Assembly (NCBI GenBank): GCA_963681505.1
Contig: OY811974.1
Coordinates: forward strand, 9,092,686-9,156,685
Length of the DNA: 64,000 nt
Source of the DNA: Eunapius fragilis
Taxonomy: Eukaryota > Porifera > Demospongiae > Spongillida > Spongillidae
Direction: 5' to 3'
Shown here: piece after piece, positions 53,873-64,000 of the stretch
Layout of the letters: each line of letters opens with the position of its first letter
How positions within the stretch are numbered: the stretch's first letter is position 1
Translations under genes and position numbers: made by a program
Notes under the pieces: model-generated
Seen by the model: only the letters and a program-made list of their open reading frames with translations
The model's database searches: none
Told to the model about the DNA's origin: nothing

Positions 53873-54841
53873 AGTATAATCAACAGTTACCTACATGTAT
53901 GGTGTAGTTTGATTCCATGCTTATAACCTATAATGCTACAAACAGAAAAATATCTTACCCCGTGATCATGAGAGTGATGCTGACTTAGTCAAATCCTTTA
54001 GTAACATCCAATGGTGTATGTATGGTGGCTTGAAACATGACATGCTGAACGGTATATAGTGAATTTGCACCATGCAATTTACCATTAAGATATATTCTTG
54101 GGTCATCCGACTTTAGAAACCTTACCCAACAATAGATATGTCAAATGGAAAGACAATGACAAAAGAAAGAGATGCACAGCCACAAAGCCATGCCAAGTTT
54201 AACTATAACCATAAACAATTACACACCACAATTATTCAATTACCTAGAAATACAAATGTTTCTCCCCCACCCCACATGTGATGAGATAAGCTATGGCCAC
54301 AGCTACAACAAACCAAAAGAGGCTAATGGAGGTGATGCTGTTGCCGGCCCTGTAATATCATTTCCCACTGCAATGTTCTTTTCAAGTCTCAACGCCTCAC
54401 ACACACACAAGGTCGGTGGGGATGTTCGGATTTACTTCTCTCCGTAAATTTTTTTGAACTCCAGAATCCTTTGGAACCTCGTGTGCATCAAATAGAATCA
54501 TTTTAACCGCCACACCGGATGTGTATATCATGCTATGGTAGCGACCAGATCCTGGTGTGCATCAAATAGAATTGTATCAGAGGCCAGACCCAGTGTGTAT
54601 CAAAATGAATTTTATTAAATTGTGTGCATCATATCCCTACAAGAAGGTATTTACGTACTGTCATCTCAGCCATTTCTGCTAATGGAAAATTGATAGGCAA
54701 TGTCCTGTCACATTCCCAAAGCAGTACCCAATTCAGAGTGCCAACATCAAAACTTAGATGCTGAATCTTCGCTCAATGTAAGCCTGCGTTGCATACATAA
54801 CAGAAACATATTACTCCTTTATTTTGCTCTCACTGGTCCAA
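53873..54841. other. No gene recognised
   Basis: Intergenic. The phrase GTGTGCATCAAATAGAAT recurs three times in 54,480-54,620, a short local repeat. No domain-bearing frame. Confidence 0.45.
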
Positions 54842-55589
54842 TGTGCGAAGATACGGGCCATGTTGAAAGTGGCGCAGGCGTCAGGGAAGAAATTCATCTG
54901 GTCAATCGGTGGATGGTCAGATTTGGTAGGCACACTCCGATGATCAACAGGTACCCGCGTTTGTTACGGAATGCGTTAAACTGTTGGAGACGGGTGGCGA
55001 CGGTGTAGATTTTGATTGGGAGCATTTGAGTCATGAAGATCTCAGTGAGCATTCTCGAAGCCAACAGAGGCACGTGCTGGGAAAAGTTATGGCTGCTCTG
55101 AGAAAAGTTCTAAACTCGCATTCCAAACTTTCCGGAAAAATCATCGTATCAGCTACTAGACATAATGCGTATAGGTATCCACCGCCGCAAGGGAGCGTTT
55201 CTTTCCGACGGCGAAGGAATCGACAAGAGCAATCAAAAGTGAAGGGTTACGGCCAGATGACGCGTGATATCCTAACATCATGTGTTACGACACGCCCCCG
55301 TGGACTGGTGGGCCCTGGAAATTAGACCATGCATTACAAGGTGGTCCTGAGCGCATTTGTACATCACGTACCCAGAGAAAACATTGCTGTGGGTTATGAA
55401 CCAGGCCCTCAAGCGGGTGGTGTGGTGGGAGATGTGGGCTTTACAAAGAAGTCATTGATTATCTAAGAGTCAACAACTATGGTGCAATCATGTTTTGGGC
55501 TATGAATGAAGATGATCACAGCCAGGGCAATGGTGCAGACTCTAACATGTTGGCAGAGTATGCATTGCGAAAACTGTGGGCGTGATTAG
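54842..55589 (+). pseudogene. GH18 hydrolase pseudogene (arm R), 5'-truncated
   Basis: Homology to the intact gene starts in the helix before WSIGGWSD (here LVNRWMV in another frame) and runs to the stop. It keeps GGDGVDFDWEH. It has frame breaks near 54,940 (ACTCCGATGATC), the same deletion after PPPQG as arm L, an extra CAT near 55,328, and the same extra G at the end. About 120 bp more 5' sequence is kept than in arm L. Shared lesions show the gene was already dead when the inverted repeat formed. Confidence 0.92.
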
Positions 55590-55746
55590 TTCAGTGTTAG
55601 CGTGATTAGTTCAGTGTGAGCGTGATTAGTTCAGCGTTAGCATGGTTTACAAATAATCAATGTGATAATATCAGTTGTTACACATGTGGCATATGCATGC
55701 ACGCATGCAACAATGATGCTAAATGTTTGTCAGGACTGTATCAGAC

Positions 55747-56223
55747 CAGGGATATTGAATACATGGATTGGAAACGAGGCTGATATGCGGCTGAATTGCG
55801 GTATTCAAAATTTCTATCCGTGTTGCGCTTGAGGGCTATTCTTAGAGTCGAGAAATTGCAGAAACTAAAAATTACACTTGGTAAGTTGGTTTCTTTCTAA
55901 TTAAGATGCAGGCTTTACTAATGGGATCAGTCAAGCTTTACTTTTGAAAGCAATGAGTAAGTCTGTTAAAGCGTTCGGGTCGCTTAAGTTTAAGCTTCGA
56001 GTAACGAAAGCTCTTGAACAACTTCCCGTTCAAAAGAACTGAAAACTTTGAACTACACCCCTGAAACCCGTCCACTAGGATCAGCATCCAGGTCACATTC
56101 GACCGAGTCAATAGCAAACTCATCACAGACATCCAATTCAGAATCCATGATAGGCGCAACGCGGATGGTTTTCAGGCATGTAGATTACGGAACCGTTTCC
56201 AATTAATGTATTTAATATCCCTG
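55747..56223. mobile_element. 477-bp hAT-like non-autonomous element (arm R)
   Basis: CAGGGATATTGAATACATGG on the left, inverted AATATCCCTG on the right; same length as in arm L. The Asp-rich frame MDSELDVCDEF starts near 56,149 on the minus strand. Absent from the intact GH18 3' flank. Confidence 0.8.
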
Positions 56224-56559
56224 ATCTTATAGATGAAGGCAAATAGCGATATGTAAATTCTTTAAAGTGATACACCAGCTTTTAAAGTGATGCACCACTG
56301 TACATAACTGCATGCACACACATAATTGAACATTACCACATATGTGCAACACATGAAACTGCACATGTAGTAAGACTGCTTGTGGTTCATTAGGGTATGA
56401 ATGATTATGGTCTTAACCCACCATCCTAGAGGCTGCACTCTCCCCTGTTTAGTTGGCCTACACTTACTCCCTTACATGCACAGGTACATGCATGAGCCTT
56501 CATGTGCATGCACAAGGCACACAGTTGTAATGTACGTAGATTACTTCACCTCGTTCTCA

Positions 56560-56890
56560 GAATCACCTTGTTTATACTGGAGCTCCAACATATGGCGCTC
56601 CATTTCTCCATACCTATGGCTCTGAGAAAAGCCACCATGTCAGAACTCTTACATTGTCAATACCTAGTAACAATTGTACAGGTTACCAAAACGCACATGC
56701 ACACACATTCACATATATACATACATTTCACACATGTGCACACACATACATGACATGTGCACACACATACATGATATGTGCACACAAGTACATGACATGT
56801 GCATCCGCCCTTTCCTTGCACCTTAGTAGCACTCTGTTTCTCTAGCATGGAGTTCATCTATTTGTGATTGCAGTGTCTAATCTACCAAAA
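56560..56890 (-). pseudogene. Coiled-coil exon remnants (arm R)
   Basis: Counterpart of 34,460-34,810: the minus strand has the SHRYGEMERHMLELQ segment and the decayed IxxLQSQIDELH piece around a (CATGT/GTGTG)n microsatellite. Same lesions as arm L. Confidence 0.4.
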
Positions 56891-57828
56891 TGACAGGTAC
56901 GGTGTACATTCCAAGCAATGCAGGTACATGTACATGAATATATTCCTACACGTTCGTGCAAGTACACTGTATGTAATGGGCAGATGTGAATGTGTGCATG
57001 TGAAGAGTAATGCCAACCGTCCTGCCATTGAACTATTGTGCCTGCTCGCTCCCACGCACCCGTAACCATGCAATCCCCATCCACACCCAAACATATACAT
57101 AGCACTTCTAGCATCCACTCACCCACAATTGCACAAGCTATGATCTGAACCTCACCCTCCTCCCATCCATTCTCTGCATCCACCCTCCCATCCACTCACA
57201 CATCACCCTCCCCATCCATCCTAGCTCCCCATCCACCCCCACCTCACCCTCACCTTGATTCACTCCATTGATGCCAGCATTTTTTCAGTCCATGCCATTA
57301 CTTATGCCATTGCAAAATGCAAGTGCATGTGTGTGCATGCACCTGTGGACTGAACAGTGTGTGAATGTGTGTATGTTTGTGACCACAATGAATTATTGGG
57401 TTGTAAGAAGAGAATGAAGCCATGCTTATAATGAGGAACAAATTGGTATAATATTTAACCATTTATGGTCATTTGCAAGAGGGAAGGAGGGGTGACAAAA
57501 TACTCCAACTTTAAAGAGTTCATTGACAACACCACAAGTATGCTTTTATGATTTTCTGGGTGATGTTATGAAGGATCAAAGTTAGTGTTGGTGAGGGCTA
57601 TTTTCCAAAAATGAACTGTACATGGTGCATGTGTGTATATAATTTAGAATCATCAGCATTGGTACATCAGTTTTTCTATCCCTTTTTATAATAATAATCA
57701 TTATTACATAGTCATACACCCACAAATAAAGTCAAGTCACGAGGGCAGGTACTCCCTTGCCAAGATGGCTCTGGCAATGGACCTGACCAAGTTGTAGAAG
57801 CTACAACAGAAGATCTGCATGACTCCCT

Positions 57829-58046
57829 TAGTATGGCTGGGCAAAGAGGAGATGTTACAGTGACATCAAAAGCTGCAGGCTTGCCCCTGTCCCATACTAA
57901 AGGTGGCCATACACTAGGCAACATTTCGGCGCGCAACGTGCTGCGTGCCGAAATGTCGTCTAGTGTATGGCCACCTTTAGTATGGTCGGGCAAAGAGGAG
58001 ATGTTACGGTGACATCAAAAGCTGCAGGCTTGCCCCTGTCCCACCC
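57829..58046. repeat. Direct repeats of about 66 bp flanking a palindromic MITE
   Basis: TTAGTATGG...GGGCAAAGAGGAGATGTTAC...CTTGCCCCTGTCCCA occurs at 57,829-57,893 and again at 57,978-58,045, with the MITE between. In arm L (about 33,465-33,525) the sequence occurs once and there is no MITE. The duplication is far longer than a normal target duplication. Confidence 0.88.
57894..57983. mobile_element. 90-bp palindromic MITE
   Basis: ATACTAAAGGTGGCCATACA on the left, its inverse on the right, and ATTTCGGC(G/A)CGC inner arms around AACGTGCTG. GGTGGCCATACACT ends are known from small MITEs in several animals; I do not assign a superfamily. Too short to encode anything. Confidence 0.88.
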
Positions 58047-59005
58047 AGCAATGAGCACATCCACAGGTTTGGTGTGGCTGTGATCTCTCATTAGACCATG
58101 ACCCTTCTCCACAATCGCACTCAGATGAGCTCGCCAAAAGAAGTCCACAAAGACATCATGCAAAGTGATTGTGCCTTATCACCACATCTCCCCCATGCCT
58201 GCAGGTTACAGCATAGTGACCCAGGGGATCAAGAGCAACATCCTGGCAAAAGGGGCACACAGTCCTACCAACACCCATAACAAGCCACCACCTCACTGCA
58301 GTCTGGAACTCATTAGACTACATAAGCCCATGGAAGTGACTACTGACACCCATGAAGATGAATGAGGGGTTGAAACAGGCAGGAGTCTGGCTTTGTCGGC
58401 TGGGCAGGATGCTCCCAACAAAGATTTGAATTAATCCTCATCAATCTTGCTGGACAGCTCTCTCTGAGTGGTGGGAGAAGTGAGGGCAAACTCAGCCGTG
58501 ATTACATGTGTGTATATGTGTTAGAAAAAAGAGTTTGTGTGTGGGGGAGGGGGAGTGAATAGTGTTTGTGAACTGTTGAATTGAATGAGCAGTATGCGCA
58601 TGTGTGTGCACCACACATAGAACACTCAGTTATCATACAACTGTAGTATTTTCATAGGTTCAGTGTATATGTCATTGTGTTCTAAGTTCACATACACTGT
58701 AGTTCATTCACCATACACACATTCACACGCACACAAACACAAACACACACACACACACATGCTCCTCCATGTATAATAATGCAATGAGAACTATGCATTT
58801 AATAAATGGTGCTGTATTTCAAATGGTTCTTCCATTTGAGGTCATGCAAAAACCATGAGGAGATTAACCGAGACATATACGCATATCCGAGTCAAAGATG
58901 TGTGTTACAGTTACCAATGATCCCATCCTGGCCCTTTGAAAAATTATGCCAGTTTGAAGTTTCTCATAATCACGCCTTTCAGCTACAAGATGGCATATAG
59001 CGCAT

Positions 59006-61336
59006 ACCGTTTACATATCCAGAAATGCGCGGTCAAAGGGAATTGACAATTGTTGCGGTTTGTACATTCGCGTATACTTCCGGATAACACCCATAGAAAA
59101 TGAACGGCGTTTTATCAACTTGATTGCTACTTAAAAACGTAATAGGGTACAACTTTTGTGGCTATCAATATTGTTTCAGATACTTACGATCTTGATTTAG
59201 CTGAACAAAAAACGACTGCTTTGTATTGAAACTTGTTGTAGTTTTTGTGAAAACAGCACTTTCCATAGAGATGTATGGAAAATCAACTTTTTTTGCACCT
59301 AATTAATGTATTCTGCAGCTCATAATTCTTACACCAGTTTAGATTCAGATTTTGTGGGCCCACAGAATAAGAGATCATGCAGTTCTATTATTTTTAGAGA
59401 TATTTAAAAAAATTTACCTAGTGTAGATTTCGGCCATTTGAATTTTAAATTGTCTTGGGTCACATGGAGTGGGATACAATTAGCGCCATCTTATTAAGTG
59501 TTTTTAATGTAGCTTCCATGGATACAGATACTAAATGCAAATTAATTAATTAACTGGAGCGTTGGCTTAAATCTTTTTATTGAAAAGGTTATTTGTCTAG
59601 TGAAATGATGTCATGGGGCCTGTTCAGCGCTGGCTGTACCAAGGACTACAACATTAGTCGTTGACTGTACCATGTGAGAGTATACGTGTATTCATCCACT
59701 TCTTGTGTGCGCGCGAGATCTGGAGTTTGTGCGTGTGTTTGTATGTGTGATTGCGTGTGTCTACATTTAGGCCTATGTGTGTGAGTGTGTGCGCGCGCGC
59801 GCGCTCACACATACATACACGCACACGACTCAAACTATGCACGCAGAGGGAAAAAGAGGAAGGATTCATAGCCATTCGCACAACGCCCGTGAGCGCGCGC
59901 GTTCGTGTCACGTGTCTGTGTGTGCGCGCGTGTATGAATCTATGTATTTACGTATGTATATATGTGATGTATCGATGATCTATTTACATCAGTATGTCTG
60001 AGTACATGTATGTATGTGCTATGTATGTATGTGCTTGTGTATAAAATTTGATTTCAAATTGAACTCATGGGATATAAAGCTGTCCCGTATGTGTAGATAA
60101 TTAACATTTGCATCCAAAGAAAGTGGGAGAGTACCTTTTATCTGTTTAAGGTGATAAATAAATTTAACTCCTTCAACAATTCAGGAGCCCTTTGCTGCTG
60201 GCAGGTGAATGCCACGAATTCAATAGTGAAAAACTAATTGTTCGTTAAAAACCAGAACACTATAAGGTGCATGCAAGCCATGTGTGTGTATGTGTGTATG
60301 TGTTGTGTGTGTATGTGTTGTGTGTATGTGTGTGTGCGTGCGTGTGTGTGTGTAAAAAAAAGTGTTGTGCTTGAATGGACATAGATAACTTTATAGTTTA
60401 TTAAGATCAAACTACCGTATACTGTTTCCTTGATTACAAGTTGCGCCTTCTATTCAGGACAAAACTGTACCTGCATTTAAAAAATTACCGGTACTTTAAA
60501 TTGCTACAGTTGTGTAGTCGTGTTTGCGCACCTTTCGCTCTACTTGTGTTTCGATTGGCTCTTGACTCGGGTCTGTTCATCCAACTGTAGCAAGTCAAAG
60601 TAGCAGTTAAATTTTTTTATGCGGGTACAATTGTGTAGCCACAGCTTGTAATCACGGTAATGGATATCATTATATATCTACTAACCTGAAAGTCTTGTGG
60701 TTGTCTATATATAAAGAATGTGGTCCAGCCAAATCCTGTTCTCCTCATGGTTGCAGACAAATTTGAAGGGACATTTGCTAGACTTGGAGCATGCCACTCC
60801 ATCTATGCATGACCAATGTTTTGTAGCAGATGAGAAAAGTTGAGAGTTAGGTATAGCAAAATGACGTCACAGTGGATGAGTATTATTTTTCACATGTAGC
60901 TAAAGTTCCGTTTATGAACCAATTTCTCCAATGAACCAAAATGCACCGATTAGAGGAGCACACAGTTGATTGGGTGAGAAGATACAACTTTGGATTTGGC
61001 ATGCTGGGTGAGCAAGGTGCTGAATTGATTCACCCATCGTATCAATGCACTTTGTGAACAACACACACACACACACACACACATACACACCTTTCCGACA
61101 TGATAGCATTAAATACGTTGCCAAGAGACAGGATGGACATAATATACTTAGCAATTCCAATCTAGCCTATGAACACCACATACATGCAGTTCAATCAGAA
61201 ACAAAGAAAAGAGGCTACGGTACATCGTTAGAGATCACTTCATAAGTATTGCTCCTGACTCAATCCATGGTCAGCCACCCACAAAGACAGATAAACGTAT
61301 GCCAAAACACACTGCTGCTTCATAGTATAGTGGATT
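59006..61336. other. Microsatellite-rich intergenic region
   Basis: GT/CA and GC-alternating tracts at 59,700-60,030 (including GCGCGCGCGCGC near 59,791) and (GT)n at 60,275-60,352; (AC)n at 61,062-61,083. Alternating purine-pyrimidine runs of this sort can adopt Z-form. Frames across them are low-complexity. A minus-strand frame at 60,617-60,802 (HAPSLANVPSNLSATMRRTG) is not convincing. Confidence 0.5.
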
Positions 61337-62640
61337 TATATTCACGTACACAAAACACAACATGCGCGTTCTCTATTTTGACGATGTTTGCCCGTTACTT
61401 TTGAAGCATATAAGTCGCGTCTCAGAAAAAGAGTAACATAAAACGAAAGCTCTATCTATGTACAATACCTTTGTAAACGTCGTTTCTCAACTGGAAGTTC
61501 GCACGTCCCGGACTAACTAGCTTTGAAAACGTACCTCCACGTAGGTAGGCCACTTTTGAATGACACTTCTCCAGACCGAAACCATCTTTGATGCCCAATC
61601 ATACCTCGCTCAGTAGAGCACAGGTTCATCTTCAACAATACTTCGTCTAAAGGGTCATCACGTGTTCTATTCAGTAACTGTACAACGAATTCCAACGGAT
61701 ACAAATCATTACAACCGTTGCTAGGTGAGGTAATTGCCATTTCAAAATTTTGGGGCGTAGCACTTTTTGTCCATCAATTCAATGGATCGTAGCACCCTTG
61801 TCGTAGGGGGGGACTACAGCCCATAGCCCTGGATCGGCCTCAGGAACTGTACGCTTCAGGCCCTGTATCCGCCCCCCGTACGATACATACTAACTCAATG
61901 GTGAAGGTAACTTCGCGGGGGGGGGGGGGGTCGGGGTCGTTAATATCCATCGATCCCTCCCCCTCTGCTTAAGCCATGCATGGCTTCGAGAACGCGTCAA
62001 TCCCATGTTTATCGAACTACGATATCAACCCCTACGGGACCCCAGACATCTTAATCACCGTTTGCACAATGTGCTAAATAAATGCGCCTATCATTGTTAC
62101 GTGAGTTCCCCCCCCCCCCCCGTGCATTGGGAGGTATTTAACCTTTATAAAAGCAAACCACCCCTGCAAGGGTGTTACGATCCATTGAATTGATGGCAAA
62201 AAGTCCTACGCCCCAAAATTTTGAAATGGCAATTACCTCACCTAGCAACGGTTGTAATGATTTGTACCCGTTGAAATTCGTTGTACAGTTACTGAATTGA
62301 ACACGTGATGATCCTTTAGACGAAGTAATGTTGAAGATGAACCTGTGCTCTACTGAATGAGGTATGTTTGGGCATCAAAGATGGTTTCGGTCTGGAGAAG
62401 TGTCGTTCAAAAGCGGCCTACTTACTCGGAGGTAGGTTTTCAAAACTAGTTAGTCCGAGACGTGCGAACTACCAGTTGAGAAATGACGTTTACAAAGGTT
62501 TTGTACATAGATAGAGCTTTCGTTTTATGTTACTCTATTTCCGAGACGCGACTTATATGATTCAAAAGAAACATGCAAACATCGTCAAGATGAATAGGGA
62601 ACGCGCGTGATGTGTTTTGTGTACAGTGGAAATCGTGATA
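61337..62640. repeat. 1.3-kb fold-back structure, arms about 470 bp
   Basis: Left arm (61,337-61,810) and right arm (62,160-62,640) are inverted copies with roughly 85-90 percent match by eye. Shared blocks include ACACAAAACACA, GCGCGTTC(T/C)CTATT, AACATAAAACGAAAGC, AACATGATTTGTA-type sequence and CCCCAAAATTTTGAAATGGC. The 350-bp centre is GC-rich with runs of G and C (61,916-61,930; 62,107-62,120). The arms are more diverged than in the MITEs, so it is older or an inverted duplication of gene sequence. Confidence 0.85.
61535..61740 (-). CDS. Possible first exon in the fold-back left arm
   Basis: From the ATG at 61,740 the minus strand reads MAITSPSNGCNDLYPLEFVV, LDEVLLKMNLCSTERG, GHQRWFRSGEVSFKSGLPTW and reaches GGAG|GTACGT, a good donor at 61,534. 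The right arm has the same ATG and MAITSPSNGCNDLYPL but stops after 23 codons, with the donor-like GGAG|GTAGGT still present. No downstream exon is found and the family is unknown. Confidence 0.35.
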
Positions 62641-63179
62641 CTTGTCGTTAAATTTTTTGGGTGTGTTTTAATGTTAACTTGATTTTTTAACATTAACTAT
62701 ATGCAGTATTCATAATCTGACAACATATAGTTGTTGACCAAACATTTGTAAACAAGTACCGGAAATAAGTAAGTGTCACGTGACTAACAAGTCTGTTTGT
62801 TTTTGTTTTGAAGTGTCCCAGTCCAATAAACGGATTTGTAGCATATTTCTCAGAGCAGATCAACACAAAATTTGGTATATAAGAGAAAAACAAACCTGCC
62901 CACCGTTTGGCCGAGTCATAATTCATACCCGGGAAATATTTTGTGTGCTATCATGGGAGACACGTTTGTTGAGGTCGAAAAGCGTTTAGCATGCCGTTTT
63001 GCACAGTGGGCGTTATATGCGACATGTGCATCGATTTGTATACCGAGGGATGGTTACTGCACTATAGACACCTATGTTTACAACGTAACAGTTATTTTTA
63101 CCGTCAAAATTCTGCTTGCAAACGTTGAAGCTTAGAAAACACGCCATTTTCGAGTAAAGAAGAAGAAGAAGAATTACAA
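62641..63179. other. Upstream region of the 63.2-kb exon; no gene recognised
   Basis: A/T-rich. A 59-codon ATG frame at 62,954-63,133 (MGDTFVEVEKRLACRFAQWA) is open but unsupported. GAAGAAGAAGAAGAA lies at 63,158-63,172, just before the next candidate start. Confidence 0.35.
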
Positions 63180-63359
63180 ATGCCGACTCGTACCTCAGTA
63201 TCCATTTCACATGGAGGAGATAAAGTGTTGCAAACAAGTGAGAGGTACTCTCCTGCTGAAATGTTTGATCTGTTTTACAGGAGTTGCATAGAAGCAGTAC
63301 AACACTTAGGAGGGACAAGAACACGTCAGGAGCTGCATTTATGCTGGAAGCAGTTAAAG
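63180..63359 (+). CDS. Possible first coding exon, unknown protein
   Basis: An ATG at 63,180 opens 60 codons ending exactly at AAG|GTGAGTTG, a strong donor, in phase 0. The peptide has YSPAEMFDLFYRSCIEAVQH and TRQELHLCWKQLK, amphipathic and helical, unlike random translation. The gene would continue to the right; later exons are not identified before the window ends. No known domain. Confidence 0.45.
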
Positions 63360-63605
63360 GTGAGTTGTCATAACAACAGGTACATGTGTTCTTTGCTGAT
63401 AATGTCAGGCATGTTATGATACATACTGCACAGACATGACTTCGACATGCTCTACTGGTCTGTGCAGAAAACAATGGCCGAGTGGACACTTCAGATAGTT
63501 TATAGAAATTGTTGGTGCAATTCCATTATGTGCAACTAATGTCTGTAGTGATTCACTTGATGCTTGGCTGTATAATTTGTCACATTTTTTTCTTCATGCC
63601 ACCTT

Positions 63606-63836
63606 TCACCAGCACCACAACATGCTGGCAAACCTGAATGTGATCATGTAATTAAATTCAGTTATAATTTGCTCTTCACTCACTTCACAAGTATGGACTT
63701 TCCACTTGTAGGGTATGACCATCTGAATGGTACTAGCTTTTTCTGACTCAAAGCGTTTAACACCCTCTTCATACACATGGTTTGCAGAACGATTGACATG
63801 ATCAATGATCACATCATTACCAAATGCTAGTTTAAG
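63606..63836 (-). CDS. Unidentified coding segment at right edge
   Basis: The minus strand is open for about 76 codons and has LAFGNDVIIDHVNRSANHVY, EEGVKRFESEKAS, IPYKWKVHTCEVSEEQIITE and a hydrophobic end. Balanced composition suggests real or formerly real protein. A TAA precedes it and no clear acceptor is seen, so it may be a fragment. Family not recognised. Confidence 0.35.
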   Translation of the reverse strand, partial: LKLAFGNDVIIDHVNRSANHVYEEGVKRFESEKASTIQMVIPYKWKVHTCEVSEEQIITEFNYMITFRFASMLWCW

Positions 63837-64000
63837 TTCTTTTTTGTAAGATTGGGAGTTTTAAATGCTTCATTTTGATTTCATTGCCACCACCAATCTC
63901 CCACCGCACACACCTGCAATGTTTTGTAAGTAGACTGCGGTGGAACTCCATCGCAAAACATTTATAATAACCAAAATGTTGATAATTATTCATAGATTTC

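Larger units (their letters stand above)
57712..58440 (-). pseudogene. RT-derived zinc-knuckle tail fragment (arm R), interrupted
   Basis: The minus strand gives HDVFVDFFWRAHLSAIVEKG, then DVLIAGWDRGKPAAFDVTVT, then is interrupted by a MITE at 57,983 and resumes with a second copy of WDRGKPAAFDVTVTSPLCP. The CPFC/HAVTC part lies in another frame at 58,170-58,260. More damaged than arm L. Confidence 0.7.
54842..59005 (+). repeat. Inverted-repeat arm R (about 4.15 kb)
   Basis: Reverse complement of 32,478-36,394. Besides small changes it differs by a 90-bp palindromic MITE with a flanking 66-bp duplication at 57.9 kb and by longer GH18 sequence at its left end. Confidence 0.93.

Noticed and set aside
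59654..60001. Overlapping Arg/Cys/His-rich frames on both strands
   Set aside because: They translate alternating GT/GC microsatellites.

Overview
The window is eukaryotic, animal-type genomic DNA, very rich in repeats. Evidence for this: GT-AG introns (two of about 60 bp in the gene at 30.8-32.4 kb), Ty3/gypsy retrotransposons with animal-type integrases, a THAP domain, dynein-2 heavy chain and coiled-coil gene remnants, MITEs with clean target-site duplications, satellite arrays, and short TTAGGG-type tracts. The very short introns, an aerolysin/MTX2-type pore-former and the reverse-transcriptase tail family fit an early-branching marine invertebrate, most likely a sponge. That placement is inference; nothing here proves the species.

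Layout. 0-13.6 kb: fold-back MITEs, a 543-bp MITE with an 8-bp target duplication, a broken hAT-like transposase start, and two nested Ty3/gypsy elements on the minus strand (3.5-8.6 kb). A segment at 8.7-10.8 kb recurs at 28.9-30.3 kb. 13.6-16.7 kb: an intact single-exon family-18 glycoside hydrolase (GH18) gene at 14,017-15,027, followed by coiled-coil exon remnants and a reverse-transcriptase tail fragment. 16.8-18.35 kb: a 26-bp minisatellite. 19.1-22.8 kb: a decayed intronless dynein-2 heavy chain copy, split by a 2.4-kb DNA transposon with a 9-bp target duplication. 23.4-27 kb: diverged tandem repeats of about 1.1 kb that carry small hydrophobic ORFs.

28.9-32.4 kb: the second copy of the 8.7-kb segment, ending in a large palindrome, then a minus-strand pore-forming toxin gene of the ETX/MTX2 type with a signal-peptide exon, TATA box, two short introns and a frame break. 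32.5-36.4 kb and 54.8-59.0 kb form an inverted repeat of about 4 kb. Each arm holds a GH18 pseudogene, coiled-coil remnants, a 477-bp hAT-like insertion and a reverse-transcriptase fragment. Between the arms lie a satellite of about 182-bp units (37.0-40.4 kb, flipped at 40.7-41.45 kb), a G-rich array (43.0-44.4 kb), further MITEs, a tandem pair of LamG-like genes (48.8-50.9 kb) and a THAP-encoding transposon (51.4-52.1 kb). 59-64 kb: microsatellites, a 1.3-kb fold-back structure with a possible exon, and two unidentified coding segments near the right edge.

The only gene that looks intact end to end is the GH18 hydrolase. The two LamG-like reading frames are intact as exons but their 5' ends are not identified. 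Everything else is broken, partial or repeat-derived. There is no sign of an operon, CRISPR array or bacterial regulation.
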